From Candidatus Zhuqueibacterota bacterium (lineage in GTDB: Bacteria; Zhuqueibacterota; Zhuqueibacteria; Oceanimicrobiales; Oceanimicrobiaceae), in assembly GCA_029262055.1 (NCBI GenBank), contig JAJDAD010000043.1:100012-164011 (forward strand): DNA of 64,000 nucleotides. The letters are read 5' to 3'. Position numbers and translations under genes: made by a program. The stretch's first letter is position 1. Each line of letters opens with the position of its first letter. The notes under the pieces were generated by a model that ran no database searches, had not been told where the DNA came from, and worked only from the letters and a program-made list of their open reading frames with translations. Positions 44,316 through 53,783 of the stretch are shown one piece after another.

Positions 44316-46160
44316 ATGCTCAGGATGACAATCCTTTTTTCCTCTCTGGTCTTCACCTTGGGAACCCTCTTCGCCGGTGGCGAGACAATGCCTCTCGCAG
44401 ATGTAAAACCGGGGATGCAAGGTGTTGGCAAGACCATTTTTTCCGGCACCGAGATTGAAGAATTTGATTTCAAAGTGCTGGATATCATTCCCAATTTTCG
44501 AGCCAAGCGCGACCTCATCCTCGTACAATTAATTGGCGAAAAGGTAGAGCGTACCAGCGTCGCTTTCGGCATGAGCGGCAGTCCTATGTACATCGACGGC
44601 AAGTTGATTGGCGCGCTGTCGAGCCGGTTCGGCCTGTTTACAAAGGATCCTATCGGCGGCGTTACCCCCATAGGCCAAATGGTCGAGATTTTTAAGATGG
44701 ACGAAGTGCGGAAGCACGAGCTGGCATCCCGCCGTGGATTGAATCCGGACTATCTTGAGGTTGCAGTCGGTGTGCGTGAATGGCAGTTGGATGATTTCAT
44801 TCCCCCCTATATGCGAACGAATGAGCCGTCTGGCCTGGCGCAGAAAGGTTTTGAACCACTGAAGCCGACTCTTGTCTTTTCCGGTTTTGAAAGAAGCGGA
44901 ATGCGCCTCCCCAGCAGAGTTTTTGATGGCCTGGGTTTTGAGATGACTCAAAGCGGCGGAGGTACGTACACTCCTGTGCTTGGTGAAGCCGGCACTCTTG
45001 AGCCAGGCTCAGCATACGCAGTAGTCTTGGCGGACGGAGATTTAGGTATCCAGGCGACAGGTACCGTTACCTTGGTTGACGGGGAGAAGGTAGTCGGCAT
45101 GGGACATTCTTTCCTGAATAGCGGCGCCGTGGCCTTACCGATGGCCAAAGCCAGAATCCTGACGACCCTGTCGAGTTGGATGGCGTCAACCAAAATGTCA
45201 GCCCTGACAGGAATCGTTGGTACCGTGCACCAGGATAGAACCAGCGGGATTATGGGGATTAGCGGAGAGCCGCCCAAAATGCTGCCTGTCGAGCTGAATC
45301 TCGACTCCCGGTTTGCAACGCCCGTGCAGTATAATTTCCGGATTGCCGAAGACCGTAGCCTGCATTCTATCACGCCGCTTTTGCTTAGCATCATCATCAA
45401 CAATGCCCTGGAGTCCTTCCGGCTGGCGAGGAGCAACCAAACATTGAAACTGACGGGTCAGGTTGTCCTCAGTGGGTACGAGCCAATCTTGTTGCAGAAT
45501 TACTACGCGGGCAGCACCCCGGCCGGCTTCGTGACCGATGCCCAGCAGGCATCAGGAGAGATCGCCAGTATTATTGGGGCGTTGCTTTCAAATAACTTTG
45601 AGCCGGCGGAAATTGAAGCAATCAAGTTGACGTTTCAAGCGTTGCCGCAAAAGTATCTGGGATTGGTGGATCGTATTGAGGTTAACCGCACGATCGTCGC
45701 TCCGGGAGATGAAGTCACTGTTACCGCTGTGGTCCGGGAGTACCAGGGCAAAGGGCATCGCATCAGCCATAAAATCAAAATACCGGATCAGCTCGATACC
45801 AAGCGTATCAATATTTTTGCAGGCAGCGGCATCACATTGACCCGGCTGGAGGCACGCAATTCGCCACAGCGGTCCCGGCCAAAAACATTCGCGCAGCTTG
45901 TTCGCGTGTTAAACGATCGCCGAAACAATAATTTTGTTTTTTTTCAAATCTTTACTGCTGACCGGGGGATTCAGGTCAGCGGAGAGCCGCTCCCCGGTTT
46001 GCCGCCATCCGTCAGGTCAGTGGTTCGGACACAAAAAGCGTCGGGCAATGTCCTGGCGCTGCGGGACCGGGTTATTGTCGAGGACAAGGTTGAGACTGAC
46101 TTCGCAGTGTCGGGCGGCCGCACACTTTGGCTCAAAGTAAAATCAAAAAAGAGTAAATAA
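44316..46160 (+). CDS. Exported S55 (SpoIVB-type) serine peptidase with permuted halves
   Basis: A 614-residue protein from the ATG at 44316, with signal peptide (MTILFSSLVFTLGTLFAGG). The first module ends in FGMSGSPMYIDGKLIGALSS (85-90), the S55 serine motif. The catalytic-histidine-like VVGMGHSFLNSGAVALP (His264) comes later, with GTVHQDRTSGIMG. In SpoIVB the histidine part precedes the serine part, so the two halves are in reverse order here. The rest (about 380-610) is beta-rich. It probably cleaves an envelope protein; target unknown. Two bases separate it from the next gene. Confidence 0.8.
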   Translation: MLRMTILFSSLVFTLGTLFAGGETMPLADVKPGMQGVGKTIFSGTEIEEFDFKVLDIIPNFRAKRDLILVQLIGEKVERTSVAFGMSGSPMYIDGKLIGALSSRFGLFTKDPIGGVTPIGQMVEIFKMDEVRKHELASRRGLNPDYLEVAVGVREWQLDDFIPPYMRTNEPSGLAQKGFEPLKPTLVFSGFERSGMRLPSRVFDGLGFEMTQSGGGTYTPVLGEAGTLEPGSAYAVVLADGDLGIQATGTVTLVDGEKVVGMGHSFLNSGAVALPMAKARILTTLSSWMASTKMSALTGIVGTVHQDRTSGIMGISGEPPKMLPVELNLDSRFATPVQYNFRIAEDRSLHSITPLLLSIIINNALESFRLARSNQTLKLTGQVVLSGYEPILLQNYYAGSTPAGFVTDAQQASGEIASIIGALLSNNFEPAEIEAIKLTFQALPQKYLGLVDRIEVNRTIVAPGDEVTVTAVVREYQGKGHRISHKIKIPDQLDTKRINIFAGSGITLTRLEARNSPQRSRPKTFAQLVRVLNDRRNNNFVFFQIFTADRGIQVSGEPLPGLPPSVRSVVRTQKASGNVLALRDRVIVEDKVETDFAVSGGRTLWLKVKSKKSK

Positions 46161-46161
46161 T

Positions 46162-48330
46162 ATGCACGGCTGGTATTCTCCTCATGTGAGTTTTTTGGTT
46201 GTTATGTTGTCTGGGACCCTTCTGTTTGCTTCGAGTCCCAAAGTGAAAGTTTTCCGCACGCAGCAGGATTTTGCTGCCGGCGAGCTCAATGGCGTTTCTA
46301 TCGACCATCTCGGCAGGGTTTCGCTGGCACCCAAAATGGAAGATCTACACACATCTGAGTTACCGTTCTTATGGGCGGGCGCCTCGGACCGCAACGGCAA
46401 TGTCTACGTGGCCGGCGGCAACCCGGGACAGGTGCTCAGGATTAACACAAAAGGCGCGACCGATGTCATTTTCGAAACGCCGGAGATTCAGATTTACGCC
46501 CTGGCTACAGATGACGCCGGTACGCTTTACGTCGGCAGCTCACCTGACGGCAAGGTCTACAAGCTGCCCGCGGGGCAAAGCCGGGCCTCGGAGCCTGACG
46601 TAGTTTTTGATCCGCCCGAGCTTTACATCTGGTCCTTGGTTGTTGACAGTCGTGGCAACCTGTTTGTCGCCACCGGCGAGACGGGTAATATCTACAAGGT
46701 CGATAAGCAGGGAAAAAGCACGCTGTTCTTTGAAAGCGGCGACAATCACGTCCGCAAGATAATCTTCGATGTTGAAGGTAATCTGATCGCAGGCACGGCA
46801 AGCAAGGGTCAGGTTCTGCGAATCAGCCCGGCTGGAAAAGCGTTTGTCCTGTACGACTCGCCCCTGGTCGAGATCACGGACCTGGTACAAGACAGGGACG
46901 GGAACATATTTGCCGCCGCCACCGGCGACTCTCCTTTGCCGCGAAGCGTGCGGCCTGCACCAGCGAACACCGCGGATAAGAAGGAAAACGGCAACGGTCA
47001 GGGACGCCCGGAAGACCTGGAATCGGCGCAGGCTGCGGCGACGCTCACCTCTGGTCAGACAGGCGAGCTATACCGCATCGGCAGGGATGGCCATGTGCGC
47101 TCGTTTCAGATGCTGAAATCCGAAAGAATATACAGTCTTGCCTATACCCGCGATGGGAAGATATTTGTCGGTGCCGGTGAAAACGGCCGGCTTTATTCAA
47201 TGACCAGCAGCGGAGATGTGGTTCTGCTGGCGACCGTGGATGCAGCCCAGGTTACGGTTTTGGTCAACGCAGATCAAAGTGTTTACCTGGGGACATCGAA
47301 CAGTGGCCGGATTTATCGCGTCGCGGGTGACCTTAACTCAGAAGGGCATTTCAAGACGGAGGTAGTGGATGCTGGTGTCTCCTCCAGGTGGGGGGCCGTA
47401 TCCTGGGAAGCTATGTCAATGCCGCGTGGCATCGGAGCCCAAACCCGGAGCGGCAACACGGAAGAACCGGATAAGACCTGGAGCGACTGGTCCCCGATCT
47501 ACAAGAATTCCGAAGGCCAGGCCATTACCAGCCCGCGCGCACGTTTTATTCAGCTAAAAACAGTTTTGTCTCTGGCGGGTGGCGTTTCGCCGGTTTTGGA
47601 CGAGGTCTCGTTTTCTTATTTGCAGAAGAATATCGCGCCGGCTGTCAAACAAGTTCGCATTCATGAGCCCGGAGAATACTATCCCGAGTCATTGAACAAA
47701 TCAAAGTCGAATGGCCGTTTGGGCAATGGCGCCACAGAAAGCGACTATCAGAATTCAAGTATGGGGCGCAAAGCGAACCGGAAAGGGTACCGCTCGGTTA
47801 GCTGGGTGGCCACGGATGACAACCAGGACCGTTTGTCCTACAATCTCTATTACAAAACCGTGGCGGACTCACACTGGAAGTTCCTGGCTCAGGAGTTGAC
47901 CGGTATCGTATACTCATGGGACAGTGAACTGATGCCGGATGGGCGCTACCTGGTGAAATTAGAGGCTTTTGACGATTTGTCAAATCCGCCCGCGCTGGTC
48001 CTGTCATCTGAAATGACCAGCCAGCTTTTTACCATCGACAATACCGGTCCGAAGGTGTCGGACATTACCGTTCGCCAGCAGGGGGAAGCTACCATGATTA
48101 CCTTCGTGGTCTCCGATGAGAGCAGTAAAATCGAGTCCGTTGAGTACGGTGTAAATGTAGAGGATTGGCGTCTGGTGTATCCGGAGGACGGTATTTGTGA
48201 TTCAAAACGAGAACGCTTTTCAATCCAACTCGATGCATCGTTGCCTGTTGAGAGCGCTCTGGCGATCAAGGCGACGGATACGGTGGGGAACATTGGCTTC
48301 GGAAGGGGCAGTACAGGAATGAAGCGCTAG
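46162..48330 (+). CDS. Exported beta-propeller protein with Ig-like tail
   Basis: A 722-residue protein with an N-terminal signal (HVSFLVVMLSGTLLFASS). Residues about 60-390 are propeller blades of NHL/WD40-like type (RNGNVYVAGGNPGQVLRI, DAGTLYVGSSPDGKVYKL, SRGNLFVATGETGNIYKV, DQSVYLGTSNSGRIYRV), interrupted by a charged insert near 270-300. The C-terminal half has beta-sandwich segments (TWSDWSPIYKNSEGQ, YRSVSWVATDDNQDRLSYNL). It follows the S55 peptidase almost without gap and is likely its partner or substrate binder (inference). No sorting domain is seen. Confidence 0.75.
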   Translation: MHGWYSPHVSFLVVMLSGTLLFASSPKVKVFRTQQDFAAGELNGVSIDHLGRVSLAPKMEDLHTSELPFLWAGASDRNGNVYVAGGNPGQVLRINTKGATDVIFETPEIQIYALATDDAGTLYVGSSPDGKVYKLPAGQSRASEPDVVFDPPELYIWSLVVDSRGNLFVATGETGNIYKVDKQGKSTLFFESGDNHVRKIIFDVEGNLIAGTASKGQVLRISPAGKAFVLYDSPLVEITDLVQDRDGNIFAAATGDSPLPRSVRPAPANTADKKENGNGQGRPEDLESAQAAATLTSGQTGELYRIGRDGHVRSFQMLKSERIYSLAYTRDGKIFVGAGENGRLYSMTSSGDVVLLATVDAAQVTVLVNADQSVYLGTSNSGRIYRVAGDLNSEGHFKTEVVDAGVSSRWGAVSWEAMSMPRGIGAQTRSGNTEEPDKTWSDWSPIYKNSEGQAITSPRARFIQLKTVLSLAGGVSPVLDEVSFSYLQKNIAPAVKQVRIHEPGEYYPESLNKSKSNGRLGNGATESDYQNSSMGRKANRKGYRSVSWVATDDNQDRLSYNLYYKTVADSHWKFLAQELTGIVYSWDSELMPDGRYLVKLEAFDDLSNPPALVLSSEMTSQLFTIDNTGPKVSDITVRQQGEATMITFVVSDESSKIESVEYGVNVEDWRLVYPEDGICDSKRERFSIQLDASLPVESALAIKATDTVGNIGFGRGSTGMKR

Positions 48331-48392
48331 GGGCGCTTCAACTGGAAAGGAAATACAGGTAGGAGGATTGCCTAGAAAGGAATGTTGTTTGA

Positions 48393-49391
48393 ATGGTTGA
48401 TAGGATGTCAATGCAAAGGGTCAGGGAGTGTTTTGCCAAGGGGCGGAGATTTGCGTTAACAACGCACGTTAATCCTGACGGAGACGGGTTGGGGTGTGAG
48501 GCCGCACTTGCGGCGTTCTTAAGTCAAATGGGGAAAGAGGTCTTCGTCTTCAACAGTAACCCCGTGCCGAGCAATTATCAGTTTCTGGATCCCGACGGTA
48601 AAATACTCGAATATGATCGTGACCGGCACCACGAGATACTGCTATCTGTTGATTTCGTCATTATCCTCGATATCAGTGACTGGTATCGACTGCGTCAGGT
48701 CGGTATCGATACCAGAGAGGGCCGGCTCAAACGGATTTGTATCGACCATCATCCCAATGATAAGGCTTTTGGCGACATCACCCTGCTGGATACCACGGCG
48801 AGCTCGACTGGTGAAATAGTCTACCAGCTTATTGAATACTGCGAGGGCGAATTTACCTCTTCAATGGCCGAGGCTCTTTACACCAGCATCATGACCGATA
48901 CAGGGTCATTCCGGTTTTCGAACACCAAGGCAAATTCATTTGCGATTGCCAACGAGCTGGTAAAGAAGGGGGTCAGACCGCACCTGGTCTACCAGCAGGT
49001 TTATGAACGCCAGACACGCGGCAAGATAAAGCTGTTTGCATATGTCTTAAACAACATAAGCTTTGTTGCTGGTGGCAAAATAGCATGGTTTAAGCTTTCA
49101 CACAAAACCATAGCGGACTTTGGCGCTGTGGCTTCTGACACTGAGGGCTTTGCAGATTACCCCAGAGTAGTAGAGGGTGTGGAGATATCAGTCATGTTTG
49201 TCGAAATGGAAAGCGGTAGAACCAAGGTCAGCTTGCGCTCAAAGGGGAACCACGTTATCAACAAAATTGCGCAAAAGTTTGGCGGTGGCGGACATGCGTA
49301 CGCTGCCGGCGTGCTGTTAGATGGCAATCCTGAGGAATACATAGGTGAGATCCTGAAGGAATTAACAGCGTTGATCAGAGGCGAGACGTAA
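48393..49391 (+). CDS. nrnA: NrnA-type DHH-DHHA1 nanoRNase / pAp phosphatase
   Basis: A 332-residue DHH-family phosphoesterase. The first metal motif is FALTTHVNPDGDGLGCEAAL, then VDFVIILDIS, the name-giving CIDHHPNDKAFGDI and TDTGSFRFSNT. The DHHA1 domain ends with INKIAQKFGGGGHAYAAGVL. It degrades short oligoribonucleotides and dephosphorylates 3',5'-pAp in the cytoplasm. AAGGA lies 11 bases before the ATG. Confidence 0.92.
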   Translation: MVDRMSMQRVRECFAKGRRFALTTHVNPDGDGLGCEAALAAFLSQMGKEVFVFNSNPVPSNYQFLDPDGKILEYDRDRHHEILLSVDFVIILDISDWYRLRQVGIDTREGRLKRICIDHHPNDKAFGDITLLDTTASSTGEIVYQLIEYCEGEFTSSMAEALYTSIMTDTGSFRFSNTKANSFAIANELVKKGVRPHLVYQQVYERQTRGKIKLFAYVLNNISFVAGGKIAWFKLSHKTIADFGAVASDTEGFADYPRVVEGVEISVMFVEMESGRTKVSLRSKGNHVINKIAQKFGGGGHAYAAGVLLDGNPEEYIGEILKELTALIRGET

Positions 49392-49394
49392 TCT

Positions 49395-50519
49395 TTGGGA
49401 GTCGTGAGTAAGAGACCTGCTGCCTTGGTAAATCAAACAAAGCTGGACGAGGCCACGCTTCACCTCGCTGAGTTGATAGAACCGCTGAGTGCAGCACGCG
49501 GAGACGCTGAGGAGATTCTCCGTGTGGTTACTTCTTTATCGGACGTGCAAGTGAGGCAGGTGCAGGGAAGTGGGTATCTGCTGGATTTGCCAGGGAAAAG
49601 TGAAGGTGCTGCCAGAATCGGTTTTCATGTCATGGCGCCGTGCGTGTCTGACCGGCAAGCGGAACGCGGACCGGCGAAACTGTTTGATACGGCTGCCCTG
49701 CCGGTGGCCGTGCTGGCTACACTGCAGCGCCTGGCACCGGAGATTGGCCACGGTGGGGTCAGGGTGATTGTGGAGGAACCAGCCGATGACGGCGCTTCCG
49801 GGACGCAAGCCTTGCTTGCAAGCAACGCCCTTGCGGAGCTCGACCGCCTGTACGGCGTCACCAACAGTCAGGCAGTCCCGCATATGAAAATCGGTATACG
49901 GAGCGGCGTGCTGGGTCCAGCCGACAGCCGTTTCCTGCTGACAATGCAGCGGCAACCTGTTCTGCCACAGCTAACAAACTCGTTGCCGAGTGTTGCTCAG
50001 GCTACAGCGCATACCATAATTGCGTTGAGTCAAATCCCCACCCGGCAAATAAACCCCCTGCAGCCGGCCCACATTACTTTTGATTCAGTCCGGGCCGAAG
50101 CGCCGGACAACGCCTATTGCGGGACGGCCAATTTGTACGGCAGGCTTCTGACTTTGAGCAGGGAGAGTGCCGACCAGGCGTTTGACATTATGGATAAAAC
50201 GGTCCAGGGCCTTGCCAGAACTTTCGGGATCGACTGCGAACTAATAGTGCGGGAACAAACTCCGGCGGTTCTGGCCGATGCGGCGTGCGTGTCTACGATT
50301 CGTCAAGCGGCGGAACAGTCGTTTGGCAAAGACGCTGTCATCGATCTTGAGTTTCTCAGCAATGATTACGAAGCGCTGGCGCAATATCTTGAAATTGTTC
50401 CGGGAGCAGTGATTTGTTTCGGCGGCCTGGATGGCGCACAAGCCACCGGCGCTGAAACGCAAACCCGGTTCCTGCGTCTGGGCGTGCAATGCCTGCTACG
50501 GCTGGTCTTGTGTTCCTGA
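49395..50519 (+). CDS. Degenerate M20-type amidohydrolase homologue
   Basis: A protein of about 371-374 residues; start is TTG (49395) or GTG (49404). It follows nrnA by three bases. The M20D fold order is visible: RVIVEEPADDGASGTQALLA in place of the usual PAEE segment, KIGIRSGVLGPADSRFLLTM, then a lid-like domain (PTRQINPLQPAHITFDSVRA, YCGTANLYGRLLTLSRESAD) and NDYEALAQYLEIVPGAVICF in place of the GAEDFS loop. The HxCGHD, EE and terminal histidine metal ligands are missing. It is probably not a hydrolase; a binding or structural role is inferred. Confidence 0.6.
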   Translation: MGVVSKRPAALVNQTKLDEATLHLAELIEPLSAARGDAEEILRVVTSLSDVQVRQVQGSGYLLDLPGKSEGAARIGFHVMAPCVSDRQAERGPAKLFDTAALPVAVLATLQRLAPEIGHGGVRVIVEEPADDGASGTQALLASNALAELDRLYGVTNSQAVPHMKIGIRSGVLGPADSRFLLTMQRQPVLPQLTNSLPSVAQATAHTIIALSQIPTRQINPLQPAHITFDSVRAEAPDNAYCGTANLYGRLLTLSRESADQAFDIMDKTVQGLARTFGIDCELIVREQTPAVLADAACVSTIRQAAEQSFGKDAVIDLEFLSNDYEALAQYLEIVPGAVICFGGLDGAQATGAETQTRFLRLGVQCLLRLVLCS

Positions 50520-50644
50520 GATTTAAATAAAACAAAAGCCCGCTTCCGCCAGAACACAGCAATTACAAGCGGCAAATACCTCCCCTGACAACGACTCAGT
50601 AGATGGCGACGTCCGGCCGAGTCCGGTCTCTCGACCGCTGATTC

Positions 50645-53600
50645 TTACCCCTCAAAGTTCTTGAAGTTCACCCGAAAGAAAATTGAATACAGGGTTGGGA
50701 CGAAGCCCAATGTTAGAGTTGTTGCGAACAGCAAGCCAAACAGAATAGCCACAGCCATCGACTCGAACAGCGGGCCGCCACCAAGCCAAAGGGGAATGAG
50801 TCCTCCCACGGTGGTCGCAGTCGTCAACAGAATCGGGCGCAGACGTCGCTGTGCGGATTCCAGGACGGCCCGCGCCGGTGTCAGACCATTTTCTTCTATT
50901 TCAATCCGAATGCGGTCAATGAGCACAATCGCATTATTGATCACGATGCCTGATAACGATATGATGCCCAGAAAAGAAATGAAGCCCATGGGCAACTGAG
51001 TAATCAGCAAACCAAAAATCACCCCGATTAAGCCCAACGGAATAGTGAGCAGAATGATGGCCGGCCGGCGCAGAGAGTCGAATTGCCCGACCAATAGTAA
51101 AACGATCAGCAGGCCGGCTATTGGTAGCTTGGCATTGATTGAGTCGTTCGCCTCACCGGAAGATTCGACCTCACCACCCTGCTCGTATTTGTAACCGATT
51201 GGCCAGGTAAGGCTTTGCTCGTCCAGCCACGGCTTGAGTTGATTGGCGACCGCGATAGCGTTATAACCGGATTCCAGGCCGGCTTCAACGGTTACCGTTT
51301 TGAGCCGGTCTCTGCGCAGGATCCTCGCCGGCTGAAACTCGACTTCCACGTCGGCAACTTGCTTGAGTGGTACTGCGCGGCCGGTGGTTTGTGCATAGAT
51401 GTTGTGGCTCTCCAGCTTGCCGATATCTTTACGGTCAGCGGCGACTGACCGGAGTACAACCGGAATGACTTCATCCCCTTCGCGATAGTCGGTAGTTGTG
51501 ATACCGCTCATGACTGTTTGCAGCGAAACCGCGATGTCCTGGCTGGTCAAGCCTGCGCGTTGTGCCCGTGGCTGGTTAATTCGGACAAACAGTTTTTTTG
51601 TGCGCAAGCCCCAATCGTCCGTGATTTCCGTGGGGCCGGCCATCACTGCCAGTTTTGCCCGTACTTTGTCAGCAATCCGGAAGACTTCGTCGATCTCTTT
51701 GCCCGAGATACGGACCTGAACCGGCGCCGCAACCGGAGGACCCAGGGCCAACGGTGCGATGGTTGCAGAAATGTCCGGTAGATTTTCAAGGCAGAAGCGT
51801 TCTAGTCGCGGAATCAAGTCAGATTCCATTTTCCAGCGGTCGGTGACATTCATCAAAATGTAGGAATACTCCGGGCTCTGCGGTTCCTGGGTAAGCGAAA
51901 GGTAAAATCGTGGTGGACCGTTTCCGATAAACGCAGACCAATCGAGAACCCCATCCCGAATCGTTTCACCCGATGCATCCAACTCCGCACGCAACTCCGA
52001 CGCAATGAAGCGCTCGACGCTCTGAATGGTCCTTTCAGTCTTTGCAAGGGGCGTGCCGATTGGCATCTTCAGTTCCGCATACATGACCGGTTTGTCATTG
52101 GCAGGAAAGAAGATGGCAGGGACAAACCGGGTCAGTTGCATGGTCCCAATGAAGATTGCGATGGTGGCGATGATAGTCACAATGGGGCGGCGAAGCAGGG
52201 ACAGCAACGTGGCGCGGAATCCAGCATAGAATTTGGTGTCGTAGCTACCCTCCGTCTTTTGCTCGATTTTCAGGAAGAGGACACAAAAGAGCGGGATCAT
52301 CGTTAAGGCCAAAAACCAGGAACAAAGCAGGGTAATAGTCACGACTTTGAAGATAGGGGCAGTGTACTCACCCACGGAAGACTCGGCAAGGAAGATTGGT
52401 AGAAATGCGGCTGACGTGGTTAGCGAGGCTATCAACAAGGGCACGCGCAACTCCTGTGCTGATTCAATTGCCGCAGTGACGGGTGATTTTCCTTCCGCCA
52501 TCGCAACCATGATCGACTCCGACATAACAATTGCATTGTCTACCAATAAACCTAGTGAAATAATGAGGGCGGACAGAGACATCTGGTCGAGCCCTATGTC
52601 CAGCCAACCCATCACCATGAGGGCCATCACCATTGCCATGGGGATAAGGCTGGCGACTACAAGGCCGGTCCGAAAGCCCAAAAAGAGCAACATAACCAGC
52701 ACGACAATGCCGACTGCCTGCAGCAAATTGCCAATGAAGTCGTTCACTTTCTGTTCCACGAATTCAGGCTGAAAATAAAGAACGTCAAAATCGAGGCCGA
52801 TGGGATAGACCGACTTGAATCGGGCAAGTTTCGTATTGATCGCTTCACCAAGAGCGATGATATTGCCGCCCTCGCGCAAACTGACGGCCAGCACTAACGC
52901 GGGTGCGCCGTTGTAAGTCACTTTGCTGGTCGGCGGATCCACATAGCCCCGTTCTATCCTGACGAGGTCGTCCAGGTAGAGTAAATTGGGTTTGTCCGGC
53001 AGGGTTATTACGGTCTGTTTTAGCTCCGCAATCGACTCGAAATTACCGCTTGGTTCCAACACGATTTGTTCGTCTTCGGTAAACAGTTCACCACCGGGGA
53101 AAATAATATTTCTTGCATCGAGAATGGCTTTGAGCTGGCCCGGCGACAAACCCAGTTCAGCAAGACGCGCATTGTTAAACTCAACAAATACCCGTTCTGC
53201 CTGGGCGCCGACAATATCTACTTTGGCCACCTCATCGATTAGAAGGAGTTCGTTGCGGGTGTCATCTGCGACTTCTTTTAGTTCGACGTAAGTGTAGCCG
53301 TCGCCGGTAACAGTGATGAGCGTTCCGAAGACATCGCCGAATTCGTCATTTACAAACGGGCCTGAAATGCCGGCAGGTAGTTGGCTTCTGGCTCGGTCAA
53401 CTTTGCGCCTCAGATTGTCCCAAATGGGGCGCATTTCTTTGTAGCTTTCCTTTATATTGACATAAATGAGTGAGATTCCGGGCTTTGACTGACTGTTGAT
53501 AAAATCGATTTCCGGCATTTCCTGGATGACTTTTTCTAGCTTATCGGTCACCAGTTGCTCTACGCGCTCAGGGCTGGCGCCGGGAAAGATAGTCTGGACG

Positions 53601-53737
53601 AGGGCCGTCCGAATCGTGAAACCCGGATCTTCCGCCCGTGGCATTGAATCGTAAGTGAGTACGCCCATCACTACGATGAGAAACAGCGCGATACTTGTGA
53701 TTCGTTTCTTACGAATAGCAACGCTTGTCAGATCCAT
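50645..53737 (-). CDS. RND-family efflux pump permease
   Basis: A 1030-residue inner-membrane proton antiporter of the AcrB/MdtB class. It has two repeats, each with a large periplasmic loop. N-terminal KRITSIALFLIVVMGVLTYD; helices 2-6 with LSALIISLGLLVDNAIVMSE (paired aspartate-type relay) and PVTAAIESAQELRVPL; second half FISFLGIISLSGIVINNAIV and LTLGFVPTLYSIFF. The loop FIGNGPPRFYLSLTQEPQ is typical of the MdtB-like subgroup. It works with the adaptor and TolC-type genes upstream. Substrates unknown. Confidence 0.93.
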   Translation of the reverse strand: MDLTSVAIRKKRITSIALFLIVVMGVLTYDSMPRAEDPGFTIRTALVQTIFPGASPERVEQLVTDKLEKVIQEMPEIDFINSQSKPGISLIYVNIKESYKEMRPIWDNLRRKVDRARSQLPAGISGPFVNDEFGDVFGTLITVTGDGYTYVELKEVADDTRNELLLIDEVAKVDIVGAQAERVFVEFNNARLAELGLSPGQLKAILDARNIIFPGGELFTEDEQIVLEPSGNFESIAELKQTVITLPDKPNLLYLDDLVRIERGYVDPPTSKVTYNGAPALVLAVSLREGGNIIALGEAINTKLARFKSVYPIGLDFDVLYFQPEFVEQKVNDFIGNLLQAVGIVVLVMLLFLGFRTGLVVASLIPMAMVMALMVMGWLDIGLDQMSLSALIISLGLLVDNAIVMSESIMVAMAEGKSPVTAAIESAQELRVPLLIASLTTSAAFLPIFLAESSVGEYTAPIFKVVTITLLCSWFLALTMIPLFCVLFLKIEQKTEGSYDTKFYAGFRATLLSLLRRPIVTIIATIAIFIGTMQLTRFVPAIFFPANDKPVMYAELKMPIGTPLAKTERTIQSVERFIASELRAELDASGETIRDGVLDWSAFIGNGPPRFYLSLTQEPQSPEYSYILMNVTDRWKMESDLIPRLERFCLENLPDISATIAPLALGPPVAAPVQVRISGKEIDEVFRIADKVRAKLAVMAGPTEITDDWGLRTKKLFVRINQPRAQRAGLTSQDIAVSLQTVMSGITTTDYREGDEVIPVVLRSVAADRKDIGKLESHNIYAQTTGRAVPLKQVADVEVEFQPARILRRDRLKTVTVEAGLESGYNAIAVANQLKPWLDEQSLTWPIGYKYEQGGEVESSGEANDSINAKLPIAGLLIVLLLVGQFDSLRRPAIILLTIPLGLIGVIFGLLITQLPMGFISFLGIISLSGIVINNAIVLIDRIRIEIEENGLTPARAVLESAQRRLRPILLTTATTVGGLIPLWLGGGPLFESMAVAILFGLLFATTLTLGFVPTLYSIFFRVNFKNFEG

Positions 53738-53783
53738 GAAGTGCTTTCCTTTGTTTTACTTGAAACGATTTCCACCCGTCTCG

